Notes: generated by a model from the letters alone, not told the origin. A stretch of 64,000 bases of DNA from Oceanirhabdus sp942490885 (GCA_942490885.1 CALNYT010000002.1:3472001-3536000), one strand, 5' to 3'. Shown: positions 53,697 to 62,773, counted from the stretch's first letter. A program made the numbers and translations.

Positions 53697-56279
53697 TCAA
53701 GACATATTCTCCCGAAGCGCATCAATGATATTTTCTTTTTTTATCTTACTAATGGCATACAGCATTGTAATGAACACCACAAGGAACACGCTGAAGATGC
53801 TGATTGCGATACTGCCCCACGGTAACACAAAATCTATATCCTCTGCCCCGCCGCCGACCATCCCTTTGAAAATCATCCAACAAGAAATAATCCCTATGGG
53901 AAGCCCATAAAGCAACGCCCTCATACCATAAAAGGCACACTCGAAATTCATCATCTTTTGGAAACTGCGTTCAGACATTCCCACAGATCGAAGCATGGCA
54001 AGTTCTCTCCTGCGCAGCTTGATATTCGTGGAAATCGTGTTGAATACATTGGCAACCGCAATCAGCGAAATCATAATGATAAAAGTATAAGCAAACACAT
54101 TAGCAATGAATATCATATTACGGTTATCATCAAGCATTTCACACATATTATACAGGTTGTAGTTGGCTGTAATTCCATCACCCAGAATCATTGTTTTCAT
54201 TTCAGCCGTGGACTGTATGGAATTCTTTGACCGAAAGGTCAAACCCTTTATAGACACATGGGTATCAGTAGTTTCAAAATTTTCTTTGAGCGAATAAGGG
54301 GCCATCACCCTAAAAAAGAACGAATTCTTCACTCTGGAGTTTCCTAGAATCGGGAGCGTATCAGGCGGCACGGTCTCCACAAACTTAATGCTTACGTTTC
54401 GCCCCTGTTCCATCTTCGGCTTGCCATTTATTTCGGGAGCGATGGTAAAATTCATGGACGAACTCTTGAACATATCAATATACTGTTCAGACTCCTTCAT
54501 CCGATTGCTGAGGTCTTTCATTTTGGCAACAGCGATCATTTTCGCATTTTGCCTGGTATATTCCTCTTCGGGCAAGCCCAAGTCTTTGATAATATTCAAA
54601 TAGGTGCTGTCATCAAGAAACTGGATTTCCATTGGCAAATTAACCGTTTCCTCCGGCAAATGTGAACCCGTGAATTCCCAGTAATAGTCTGAAAGATCGC
54701 TTGCTTTGGCAATGCATGAATACGTCATAAGCGCTTGATACGAGCTTTCGTAAACACCATCGGCTGTTTTTAGTTTATCGTAAAGTTTCAACATTTCACA
54801 ATCTTCCATATCCTGTGTTGCAAAACCTATATCATAAGTAGTATACACTGCAGCCCGCTTCGACGTCTGTTTCAAATACGTTACAAAAGCACTGGCCGAT
54901 ATAAACAGCACTACGCTTAAAACAAGTGATAGCACAATGCTGCGATAGCGTTTCTTGTTTCTTTTAAAATTCTTTAGAGCAAGCGTTCCCTCCAACCCAT
55001 AAATACGCTGCGTAAATTTTGAAATTTTTACAGCTTTAGCGTCAACTTTGACCTCGTTTGTTTGGCGAATACACTCCATCACGGGAGTTCTTGCAGCCTT
55101 CCTTGCTGGAATATAAGCCGAAATTAGAATAGTAACCATGCTGACCACAGCCGCGACGATAATCGCTGGGGCGGATACCGTCAAGGTTAAAGGTACGGTG
55201 TCATATAGAATGTTCCCAAAATTTTTGGCTACAACGAAAAGCACAAGCCAAATGCTGCCTATACCCATAATAACGCCTATTGGTATGCCCACCGCACCGA
55301 TACAAAGCCCCTCAAACAGCACCGAATTTCGCAACTGCTTCGCTGTGGCTCCCACAGACGAGAGAATACCAAACTGATGTGTGCGTTCGTTAAGTGAGAT
55401 GTTAAATGCATTATAAATCAAAAAAATGGAGCCTATCATGATAATGACAACTACAACGCCACCAACTGAGTACAGAAAAATATTGAACACGTTATCATCG
55501 GAAAGACCCATGAAGCGCAGCACATTATCGTTAAAGACATAAGCATACTTTTCAGCTGTGTTGCTTGCGTAATTGTGAACCTCACGTGGCTTTGTAAGCG
55601 TAACAAATAGACTAAAACTGTCCCCTTTGTATTGTGCATCTGATTTTGTTATCAAGGTATATCCAGGTGCAGAAAATTCCTCAAAACCAGGTCTTTGGCA
55701 GATACCGACAACCGTGTAAGTTCTCTCATCTTGTGGCACAAAAGTTTCCCCCCCAGAAGTGTAAGGGTCGTGTTGACCGAGAATCTTTTTGCCATTCATG
55801 CGACTTCCCACAGCAAGTGAAAGCGTGTCGCCAATGGAGATTTTGACGCCACCGTTTGATGCGACACTACCCGAAACAAGAATCTCCCCACTGTTTTCTG
55901 GCAATCTACCTGAAACCAAGGTTATGGGCAAGGTATCAAAGGCGTTTTTGCTAAATCCGGCTATAAAAAGATACGGCTTTTGGGAGTTTTTCCCTCCATC
56001 AAGTTTTGCATAGCCAATATTTTCAAATGCCGCGGTATTAGCTGCTCCCTCGTCATGGATTCGTTCCTGTACGAAAGAAGAAGGGACGTCCAAAAACTCA
56101 ACGTGCCAACCGCCATATTTATGTGTTGCACCATTTGCCATATAGTTCAGTAGTGAAACTCCAAAGGTAGCGACTGCCGTAATCATTGCAGCAGACAAAA
56201 CAACTCCAATAATCGTTACAAGGGTTCTTGTGCGGCTCTTTTTCAGACCTTTCAGGGTAACTTTGTTCAAAATATTCAT
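53697..56279 (-). CDS. ABC transporter permease, FtsX/MacB type
   Basis: An 860-residue membrane protein: helix 1 near residues 20-45, an extracytoplasmic domain, three helices (about 265-395), a cytoplasmic loop, then a second repeat starting near residue 445 with another outer domain and three C-terminal helices. The LTLKGLKKSRTR / LALKNFKRNKKRYRSI repeats mark the starts of the two FtsX modules. It pairs with the ATPase encoded just upstream (4-base overlap). Such permeases work by mechanotransmission, removing or exporting antimicrobial peptides or lipids. Codon use is visibly GC-richer than the rest of the window. Confidence 0.87.
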   Translation of the reverse strand: MNILNKVTLKGLKKSRTRTLVTIIGVVLSAAMITAVATFGVSLLNYMANGATHKYGGWHVEFLDVPSSFVQERIHDEGAANTAAFENIGYAKLDGGKNSQKPYLFIAGFSKNAFDTLPITLVSGRLPENSGEILVSGSVASNGGVKISIGDTLSLAVGSRMNGKKILGQHDPYTSGGETFVPQDERTYTVVGICQRPGFEEFSAPGYTLITKSDAQYKGDSFSLFVTLTKPREVHNYASNTAEKYAYVFNDNVLRFMGLSDDNVFNIFLYSVGGVVVVIIMIGSIFLIYNAFNISLNERTHQFGILSSVGATAKQLRNSVLFEGLCIGAVGIPIGVIMGIGSIWLVLFVVAKNFGNILYDTVPLTLTVSAPAIIVAAVVSMVTILISAYIPARKAARTPVMECIRQTNEVKVDAKAVKISKFTQRIYGLEGTLALKNFKRNKKRYRSIVLSLVLSVVLFISASAFVTYLKQTSKRAAVYTTYDIGFATQDMEDCEMLKLYDKLKTADGVYESSYQALMTYSCIAKASDLSDYYWEFTGSHLPEETVNLPMEIQFLDDSTYLNIIKDLGLPEEEYTRQNAKMIAVAKMKDLSNRMKESEQYIDMFKSSSMNFTIAPEINGKPKMEQGRNVSIKFVETVPPDTLPILGNSRVKNSFFFRVMAPYSLKENFETTDTHVSIKGLTFRSKNSIQSTAEMKTMILGDGITANYNLYNMCEMLDDNRNMIFIANVFAYTFIIMISLIAVANVFNTISTNIKLRRRELAMLRSVGMSERSFQKMMNFECAFYGMRALLYGLPIGIISCWMIFKGMVGGGAEDIDFVLPWGSIAISIFSVFLVVFITMLYAISKIKKENIIDALRENMS

Positions 56280-56962
56280 GGACGCACCACCCTCTCGTCT
56301 CGCACTACTTTGCCGTCTGATATGCCGATAATGCGATCTGCTTGCAGGGCTATATTTTCGTCATGAGTGACAAGGATCAGTGTCTGCCCATATTTTTTAT
56401 TACTTTCTTTCAGTAGTTTGATGATTTCATGCCCATTCCTGCTATCCAAACTTCCCGTAGGTTCATCGCCCAGCATGACCGCAGGTGCGTTCATCATAGC
56501 GCGACCGATTGCAACACGTTGTTGCTGGCCCCCCGAAAGCTGATTTGGTAAATGAGTTTTACGGTCTTGCAACCCAAGCATTTCGAGCAGGTCATTCAAT
56601 CGTTCCTCGTTGACCTTCCGTTTATCCATCAGAATCGGCAAAGTGATATTTTCCACTACATTTAGAGTAGGAATCAAGTTATGAAACTGGTAAATCAGTC
56701 CCACCTGCCTCCTGCGGAAAATAGCAAGTTTTTCATTGCTTTGACCATAAACATCCTGCCCCTCCAAATATATCTTTCCACTTGTTGGAACGTCTACACC
56801 TGCGATGGCGTGAAGCAATGTGGATTTACCAGAGCCAGAGGAACCGATGATTGCGGTAAACTCCCCCTTTTTGATTGTAAGCGAAACATGGTCAAGAGCA
56901 ATAACTTGGTTTTCGTCCTTGCCGTAGACCTTGTATAAATCTTCAATTTTTAAAAATTCCAT
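56276..56962 (-). CDS. ABC transporter ATPase, MacB/LolD type
   Basis: 228 residues with all ABC motifs: Walker A GSSGSGKSTLLH near residue 38, Q-loop YQFHNLIP, signature LSGGQQQRVAIGRAM near 143, Walker B VMLGDEPTGSLD near 162 and the switch His in ILVTHD near 200. It energises the adjacent FtsX-type permease. Start with AGGAGA upstream. The gap of 82 bases to the histidine kinase gene suggests one operon for sensor and transporter. Confidence 0.93.
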   Translation of the reverse strand: MEFLKIEDLYKVYGKDENQVIALDHVSLTIKKGEFTAIIGSSGSGKSTLLHAIAGVDVPTSGKIYLEGQDVYGQSNEKLAIFRRRQVGLIYQFHNLIPTLNVVENITLPILMDKRKVNEERLNDLLEMLGLQDRKTHLPNQLSGGQQQRVAIGRAMMNAPAVMLGDEPTGSLDSRNGHEIIKLLKESNKKYGQTLILVTHDENIALQADRIIGISDGKVVRDERVVRP

Positions 56963-57044
56963 TATGTGAGTCTCCTTTCTCGTAGTCTACCTATATAATA
57001 GAACCTTCAACTTACATTTCTGTGACTTTCAAGTGAGAGATTCG

Positions 57045-58034
57045 TCACTTTGGGAAACGAATGGCAAATATCGCGCCGCCCTGCGGGTGATTTTTTGCGG
57101 TAATCGTCCCTCCCTGTCGTGTTATAATCATCTTGCTGAGCGCCAGTCCAATCCCGTATCCAGCAGCATTTGAGTTTTTCCCACGATAAAATCTATCAAA
57201 CAGGCAGGGTAAATCTTCCTTTTCAAAGCCCGCGCCGTTGTCACGTATAACAATCTCTGTAAACAAAGGGTTGTCCTCGCATATAATATCAAGATTCCCA
57301 TTATACCCTGTACTTTCCATACAATTTTTGATGACATTTTGAATCGCTTCCGAAAGCCACCCTAAATCTCCCAAAATCTTTATCCCTTTTGGCACATCCA
57401 TTTGTAAGGTAATATTGTGCAGTTCCATGGGAATCAGAAGCGGGTGAAGTGCATCATTTATCAAGTGGTTCACATAGATTTGTTCTCTTTTAAAATCCAC
57501 AATACCCGCGTCCAAACGGGATAATTTCAAAAGGGAAGTAATCAGCAAATCCATCCGTACAAGCAATTCCTCTGTTTCCCTTAGTAACTTTTTACGCTCA
57601 TTTTCATCAGGGTTATTTGCTAACAATGACAGAATGAGGTTAACTGATGTGAGGGGAGTTCGGAGTTGGTGAGCTATGTCAGCCAGCGAATCGGCAAGAT
57701 GCTCCTTTTCTTTTTTAAGGGCGTCGTTTTGCTCCCGAATACGCAGCATCATTTTTGTTATCTCACTGTGAAGAATGGAAAGTTCGCCCTCTTCCGATTC
57801 ACCAATATACAGATGGTCAGCGTTATGAAGCACAATATCGATTTGATTTGAAATCCCAGCAATGCTTTTGTATCGGGCTTTGGTAAAGACAAAAAACGCT
57901 ATACCAAAGGCAGCGACAGAAGAAATTGCAAGGATTCCCGCAGCCGTATTTATTGCAAATCCGATCATTACAGTAGCTACGGCCATTAAGGAGAACAAAA
58001 TGGCAAACTGTCGAAACTCTCTATTCCGAAACAT
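57045..58034 (-). CDS. Sensor histidine kinase of the GC-rich cassette
   Basis: About 329 residues. ATG 58034 is best (GGGGG 6 bases upstream); a further ATG two codons earlier abuts that site. Two membrane helices (about residues 9-50) with almost no outer loop, so it lacks its own ligand domain, as in intramembrane-sensing kinases that rely on a partner ABC transporter. H-box DIAHQLRTPLTSV near residue 125, N-box NVIKNCMES, DNGAGF and GYGIGLALSK complete the kinase domain. The gene overlaps the response regulator gene by 14 bases. Confidence 0.9.
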   Translation of the reverse strand: MFRNREFRQFAILFSLMAVATVMIGFAINTAAGILAISSVAAFGIAFFVFTKARYKSIAGISNQIDIVLHNADHLYIGESEEGELSILHSEITKMMLRIREQNDALKKEKEHLADSLADIAHQLRTPLTSVNLILSLLANNPDENERKKLLRETEELLVRMDLLITSLLKLSRLDAGIVDFKREQIYVNHLINDALHPLLIPMELHNITLQMDVPKGIKILGDLGWLSEAIQNVIKNCMESTGYNGNLDIICEDNPLFTEIVIRDNGAGFEKEDLPCLFDRFYRGKNSNAAGYGIGLALSKMIITRQGGTITAKNHPQGGAIFAIRFPK

Positions 58035-58707
58035 ACTCATCCCCCAATCTATATCCTGTCCCACGAACAGTTAGTATAATTTGTGGTCTTACTGGGTCTT
58101 TTTCTATCTTGTTTCGCAAGCGTTTGATGTACACGGTTAGTGTATTATCATTGACAAACTCCCCTGCAGTATCCCATAATTCATCAAGTAGCTTGCCTCT
58201 TGTAATAATATTTTTGGGGTTGTTAATAAATACCAACAACAATCGGTATTCTAATGCTGAAAGAAAAATCTCGCTTCCGTTTTTTTTCACAACGCCGCTT
58301 GTTGTATCCACATGAAGCCCAGAAATTTCAAAAACCGACCCGGAAAGCCCACTCTTTCGCAGTGCAGTTCCAATTCGTGCAATTAATTCACGCGGACGAA
58401 AAGGCTTAGTAATATAGTCATCTGCACCCATGTTCAGCCCTGTAACAACACTCCCCTCATCGTCGTAAGCTGTTAGAAAGATAACGGGAATATCTTGTGC
58501 TTCTTTGATTTCCGTGCAAACTGTAAAGCCATTTCCGTCAGGTAAAGAAATATCAATCAACGCTAAGTCAAATTTATTACCGCCAAGGACGGCAAGGGCG
58601 TCACCTCTCGTAGGGGCGTGGGTGACCGTAAATCCTTCCGATTGGAGCAAAAGTATAAGGTTTTTAGCGATTGCCTTATCGTCCTCAACTAAAAATATCC
58701 GTTTCAT
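58021..58707 (-). CDS. OmpR-family response regulator
   Basis: 228 residues. Receiver domain: acidic pair VEDD near residue 8, phospho-acceptor Asp in LALIDISLPDGNG near 52, Thr in FLTAYD near 80 and Lys in YITKPFRPREL near 103. C-terminal winged helix (about 130-225) with the usual ALEYRLLLVFINNP and TVYIKRLRNKIEKDP. It should control the ABC transporter genes in response to the partner kinase. The ATG overlaps the stop of the upstream HTH gene (ATGA). Confidence 0.93.
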   Translation of the reverse strand: MKRIFLVEDDKAIAKNLILLLQSEGFTVTHAPTRGDALAVLGGNKFDLALIDISLPDGNGFTVCTEIKEAQDIPVIFLTAYDDEGSVVTGLNMGADDYITKPFRPRELIARIGTALRKSGLSGSVFEISGLHVDTTSGVVKKNGSEIFLSALEYRLLLVFINNPKNIITRGKLLDELWDTAGEFVNDNTLTVYIKRLRNKIEKDPVRPQIILTVRGTGYRLGDEYVSE

Positions 58708-58898
58708 TTATTTTCACCACTATTTACTTTATTACTACTATATCGCCCGTCAACCGTTTTTTTAGCGTCATCTGAACCAAGCCATGTATTTCCCATTTTT
58801 TTAGTTTCCATAATCCGTCCTTTAGAACAATGGTACGCTACTATTCTGTCTGTGATTCTCCAATTTTTCGCTGCTACTTTTGTCGTTATATACTCCAT
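58704..58898 (-). CDS. Small helix-turn-helix (excisionase-like) protein
   Basis: 64 residues from ATG 58898, with GGAGGGA 6 bases upstream. The sequence EYITTKVAAKNWRITDRIVAY followed by HCSKGRI and a WLGSDDAKKTVDGRY tail resembles the MerR/Xis-type winged helix found in small DNA-binding proteins that often precede two-component genes in clostridia. It overlaps the response regulator start by 4 bases. Probably the first gene of the cassette operon and a local regulator; an Xis role in mobility is possible but no integrase is present. Confidence 0.7.
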   Translation of the reverse strand: MEYITTKVAAKNWRITDRIVAYHCSKGRIMETKKMGNTWLGSDDAKKTVDGRYSSNKVNSGENK

Positions 58899-58949
58899 GT
58901 TCAATCCCTCCAATGCTATTATTATATTTCCTTTATCCTAAATAAACAA

Positions 58950-59147
58950 CTAATCATTATGACTTACCATTGCAATTATACTTGATTCTCTTGAAAGTTG
59001 ATGTGAACTTTTCTTTTTATCATCATTATTTGAATTGTCAATATTGTCATCTAATGAAAGTCCATTTAAATATTTAACCTCTATACCTATCACAGCTTTT
59101 TTAAACTCTAATAGTAAATCAATTGCTTTTATTAATATTTTAATTAT
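58950..59147 (-). pseudogene. Remnant resembling a PD-(D/E)XK-type nuclease domain
   Basis: An open frame of about 65 codons without ATG, GTG or TTG at its start. It reads IDLLLEFKKAVIGIEVKYLN, then a polar linker and ESSIIAMVSHND. The IGIEVKY stretch is the E-x-K part of a PD-(D/E)XK nuclease core. It begins where the 95-residue gene ends, at the right border of the GC-rich cassette. Confidence 0.4.
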
Positions 59148-59431
59148 TTATTAGACTTTGTTTTATTCTTGTTTTTCTTAGAATCTAGATATATTTTATG
59201 ATTATGTTTGTATTTATTTAAAATATCCATCTTAAATTGATATTCTCCTCTCTGAAAATTATAAATAAGCTCTTTTTCAAGATTATCCTTATATATCTTA
59301 CATGCTCTTATCTCACCATATTTTTCAATCAGAGTTCTAATTTTTTCAATTTCATAATTTTCTTCTATCTCTTCTGATAAATTGCTACTTTCAATCTTTG
59401 TATCTCCCATATATCTAGCTATAGCTCCCAA
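59144..59431 (-). CDS. Small charged protein, unknown
   Basis: 95 residues, highly charged and probably helical, ending in a Lys/Asn-rich tail (SKKNKNKTKSNK). It overlaps the end of the upstream membrane-protein gene by 17 bases, so the two are translationally coupled. No recognised domain. The membrane protein plus small soluble partner arrangement recalls small accessory or defence pairs, but nothing in the sequence proves a role. Confidence 0.5.
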   Translation of the reverse strand: MGAIARYMGDTKIESSNLSEEIEENYEIEKIRTLIEKYGEIRACKIYKDNLEKELIYNFQRGEYQFKMDILNKYKHNHKIYLDSKKNKNKTKSNK

Positions 59432-60626
59432 TAAAGTTAGCTGCTATATCTCCTGATTCAACATCTAATACCACATACAAACCAGTATACAATATTGATA
59501 TTTCCAATAATGATCTTAATGCTAACTTAATTCTATCTACTCCATTAAGAAATGAACTCTTCTTTCCCATTTCAATAACATCTTCATAAAATGCAATTAT
59601 TATTTCTATTGACCTTGAAATTACACGAAACATGATTATTGCTTTAATAACATCATTGTCTTTAAATAAAAATAACCATGATGATACAATAATACCTGAT
59701 ACTATTATGTTAATATAATTATTCACCTTTAGTAATTGAGTATATCCCTTTTTCGTTTCATAATATTTTTTATTATTTATAACGAAATAATACTCTAAAA
59801 TCCTTTTACTTAAGTATGACATTAGATAATCGAAAGAAAGACAGTAACCTATTACTTTACTCCATCCTTCATTTTTAAATCGATTTTTATAAAAAATAGA
59901 TTTCTTTTCTTCTTTCCTATCATTATCAGTTGATTCAACTTTAAGGTCATTAATTAAAGCAATAATATATGTAATTATTAATCTTAATGCTGCAGTTCCT
60001 ATGAAATATATAAAAGAAGCTAAAGTTAATACACACCATACATATGGCTTTTTAGAATGTTCACTTATATACAATAGTAAAATCCATGAGAACAGATAAA
60101 ATACTAGCATTAACATTAAAACAAAATTCTTTTTCATGAATTTTGAATCCTTATAAATTTGTGCTTTTAATTTTTTTTCTTTCTTCTTATCTTTGATATT
60201 TTCAGTAAGATAATTTTGGGTATTATGAACAAGTACCTGAGTCATTATAATTAAACTATTAGTTAGTAACCAAGAAATTATAATAATTGTATTCATATTA
60301 CTTGAAAGATTTATTTGTTTATAAAAAAATACTTGAATTAATATAACTACAAATATTAGATTTAAAATGACTAATCTTATAATTTTAAATAATAATTTAT
60401 CAGATGTGAAAATTTGAGTAATCCTATTAAATACCATAATTATTTTATTCAAAAGAAAAAATATTCCTCTTATCACAAACATTAAATTGATACTAAAAAT
60501 TATAATGATTTCACAAAAGATTAAATAAACAAATATGTCATTTTCTATATCTATGAATCTATTTATTATCATAGTTAATGTTAATATTATAAATAAAAAT
60601 ATATTTTCAAGTGTCTTCTCTTTCAT
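59415..60626 (-). CDS. Multi-pass membrane protein, unknown
   Basis: 403 residues with about eight membrane helices, in pairs separated by Lys-rich cytoplasmic loops (KDKKKEKKLKAQIY near residue 145, KVESTDNDRKEEKKS near 230). A segment near 255 (CLSFDYLMSYLS) resembles one in the 136-residue protein at 34225. I recognise no family. Followed by a coupled 95-residue gene. Very AT-rich, in contrast with the adjacent cassette. Confidence 0.55.
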   Translation of the reverse strand: MKEKTLENIFLFIILTLTMIINRFIDIENDIFVYLIFCEIIIIFSINLMFVIRGIFFLLNKIIMVFNRITQIFTSDKLLFKIIRLVILNLIFVVILIQVFFYKQINLSSNMNTIIIISWLLTNSLIIMTQVLVHNTQNYLTENIKDKKKEKKLKAQIYKDSKFMKKNFVLMLMLVFYLFSWILLLYISEHSKKPYVWCVLTLASFIYFIGTAALRLIITYIIALINDLKVESTDNDRKEEKKSIFYKNRFKNEGWSKVIGYCLSFDYLMSYLSKRILEYYFVINNKKYYETKKGYTQLLKVNNYINIIVSGIIVSSWLFLFKDNDVIKAIIMFRVISRSIEIIIAFYEDVIEMGKKSSFLNGVDRIKLALRSLLEISILYTGLYVVLDVESGDIAANFIGSYS

Positions 60627-60726
60627 TTTGTCAACTCCATCCTTAGCTAATATGGATATATTTTCTTATTTGATTATATCATATTCGTCGGAATTTAGGT
60701 TTGGGTGTACTATCTTTAATTAATAG

Positions 60727-60757
60727 AAAACCATCATGATGTTTCATGATGGTTTTT
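60727..60757. terminator. Bidirectional terminator
   Basis: AAAACCATCATGA pairs with TCATGATGGTTTT across a 4-base loop, between the membrane-protein gene and the immunity-like gene. Confidence 0.85.
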
Positions 60758-60854
60758 GGGTATTGGGTCCTAGATGATAACCGGAAGTTTGATCCTTGAT
60801 AGGGAATAATGGATTAACTTTGTAAGACTATTTCTCTTTATTATTAATTAAATT

Positions 60855-61214
60855 CTAATACCATAATATTTCATTATTATTTTCTATAACAAACTCAAAT
60901 AACTTTTCTTCATTCTCTATAAACTCTGTCATCAAACTCATTGCTTTCTTAGATTTTTCAATACTCTCTTTTGTTAAGTGATAATATGCTACATATGTAC
61001 TCGCCTCTGAATCTACATCCATCTCATCAAGTAAATTAGCACACTTTTCTTCTAAATAATAATTTAATAAAGCCTCCCGATTATATCCGTTCATATATGC
61101 GTCTTCATTAATTTGGTTGATTTTATGCCTTATATGAAAAACCTTATCTTCTTTAATGTTAAAAACACCTGAAACAGCATCTTCTTGTTTTACAATACTA
61201 AAATAACTACTCAT
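60855..61214 (-). CDS. Imm51-like immunity protein
   Basis: About 119 residues from ATG 61214 (GGGGTG 7 bases upstream). The pattern SSYFSIVKQEDAVSGVFNI at the N-terminus, YNREALLNYYLEEKCANLLD in the middle and DSEASTYVAYY later matches what I recall of the Imm51 family, immunity proteins for polymorphic toxins. No toxin gene is adjacent; the next 980 bases hold only decayed fragments. It may be an orphan immunity gene kept to protect against neighbours' toxins. Family assignment by memory only. Confidence 0.5.
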   Translation of the reverse strand: MSSYFSIVKQEDAVSGVFNIKEDKVFHIRHKINQINEDAYMNGYNREALLNYYLEEKCANLLDEMDVDSEASTYVAYYHLTKESIEKSKKAMSLMTEFIENEEKLFEFVIENNNEILWY

Positions 61215-61759
61215 TTTCACTCACCCCTCTATCTAGATTACACACAACATATAGTATGTTATTTTCATGGCTAAGCGATTTTTGAAGAAACATACAAGTT
61301 TTTACCGAACATTCACTTCAGAAATACGCATCCTTTATGTTTTTATTTTCATTAGATACTGCATTTAAAAATGTTATATAATTCACAAACCTTTTGATTA
61401 AATTCATCCATTTCAAAGTTAGTCATACCAGAGAAAATATCTTTTTTGAACTTAAGATTCAAGACTTAAGACTTGATTCGATGCTTTCATGAAAATCAAT
61501 AAAACATTTTTGATAACTCATTTATATGGCCTCTAATATGATTCATATTTTAAATCATTTTTCACTGCACATCTTGTTAATTTCTTAACAATTTAACATT
61601 AACATATTATGAAATAATTTACCAACTATAAATATCTTCAAAAACTTTTAAATTTAATGAAATTAGTCAGATATATGGAATTATTATAGGTTTTTTCAAT
61701 AATATTCTGCTATTTGCATTAAATATCAGAATTCGTTGACCACATAGAACTATATTTTT

Positions 61760-61990
61760 TTATATTAAATCCTCTAAAGTTGTATCTTTTAATAATCTCT
61801 TAATAATTGATTCTCCTGGTAATGGTTTACCACTATATAGTGTTTTAGCTGCATCTTTTTAAATTACCACACCATGTGATTTTAACCATTTGATTAAAGG
61901 GATAATAAATATAAAAGGTGCGTTTAACCCATTCCCCTAGGTGGTCTTTCACTTATTACAAGCATTGATGCAAAAATATTTATAATATAA
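61760..61990 (-). pseudogene. Decayed gene with frameshift and internal stop
   Basis: Minus-strand reading gives SMLVISERPPRGMG, then after a frame change LNAPFIFIIPLIKWLKSHGV, an in-frame TAA at 61859-61861, and then KDAAKTLYSGKPLPGESIIK plus RLLKDTTLEDLI to a stop at 61760. The protein-like sequence across two lesions shows a once longer gene. I do not recognise the family. Confidence 0.45.
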
Positions 61991-62129
61991 AGAAAATTTT
62001 TCTTTTTGCGACTTTGATTTATTTTGGAATATATTGTGATAACATTTAATAAGTTGCTTAATTAGTATTATATTTTATTATTTATAAATTATTAGATATT
62101 CAGTAAATAAATTTAGTAAAGGAGATGAC

Positions 62130-62173
62130 AAAACACTTGAATATAACAAGATATTAAACCTTCAAGTTGTTTT
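62130..62173 (+). terminator. Hairpin with T-run just upstream of the Ntn-hydrolase gene
   Basis: AAAACACTTGAA pairs with TTCAAGTTGTTTT (one bulge), followed by T-rich sequence, ending 27 bases before the ATG at 62201. It could end an upstream transcript or attenuate this gene. Confidence 0.5.
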
Positions 62174-62200
62174 TAATTTTTCTTAAGAGAGAGGTATTTT

Positions 62201-62773
62201 ATGTCAACTATAGTTGTTGTAAAAAAAAATAATGAAATTGCAATTGGAGCAGATACATTAACTAAATTTGGAGAAACAAAGCAATATCAAAAATATTTGA
62301 AATCAGATTTTAATAAAATTATTGAAATAGGAAAAGATAATTACATGGCATTAGTTGGAAATGCTTCTATAAATACTATAATCTATCGATTTATAAAAAA
62401 TAATAACTATCAATTTTCATCTAAAGAAAATATATTTGAATTTGCAATAGACCTTCATAATGAATTGAAAGACAAATATTTTTTTAATCCAATATTCGAT
62501 GAAGATGATGAGTTTGAATGTTCACGTTTTGAATGCTTAATAGCAAATCCACATGGCATATTTGGGATAGATGCATATCGATATGTTGAAGAATATACTC
62601 AGTTCTTTTCTTATGGATCAGGGTATAAATACTCTTTAGGAGCTATGCAGGCGACCTATGATATTGCTGATTTATCAGCTAAGGATATAGCATTAAAAGG
62701 ATTAAATGCAGGTGTTGAATTTGATCCTAATAGTGGAAACCCTTTAGAATTACATAGTTTTTCAATTAAATAA
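62201..62773 (+). CDS. Proteasome-like Ntn-hydrolase family protein
   Basis: 190 residues. MSTIVVVKKNNEIAIGADTL opens like HslV or proteasome beta subunits, with a Thr at position 3 that could become the N-terminal nucleophile only after removal of Met-Ser. Other landmarks are YMALVGNAS, the FECLIANPHGIFGID segment and SYGSGYKYSLGAMQATYD, followed by an AKDIALKGLNAGVEFD helix, all in proteasome-fold positions. No HslU or other unfoldase gene is adjacent, so it is probably a stand-alone Ntn protein of unknown substrate. Ribosome binding site AGAGAGG, 7 bases away. Confidence 0.75.
   Translation: MSTIVVVKKNNEIAIGADTLTKFGETKQYQKYLKSDFNKIIEIGKDNYMALVGNASINTIIYRFIKNNNYQFSSKENIFEFAIDLHNELKDKYFFNPIFDEDDEFECSRFECLIANPHGIFGIDAYRYVEEYTQFFSYGSGYKYSLGAMQATYDIADLSAKDIALKGLNAGVEFDPNSGNPLELHSFSIK

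Larger units (their letters stand above)
61215..62200. other. Gene-poor region with decayed fragments
   Basis: About 985 bases. Fragment A (61352 to about 61455, minus) reads LKFKKDIFSGMTNFEMDEFN and a further 13 codons to a stop. Fragment B (61760 to about 61990, minus) is described separately. 62130-62173 holds a hairpin before the Ntn-hydrolase gene. No intact gene on either strand. Confidence 0.5.

Noticed and set aside
54388..54603. Several rightward frames inside the ABC permease and kinase genes
   Set aside because: They mirror the coding strand in the GC-richer cassette and lack ribosome binding sites.
58704..58898. Excisionase indicating an integrated mobile element
   Set aside because: No integrase, attachment-site duplication or mobilisation gene found; the protein more likely regulates the cassette operon.
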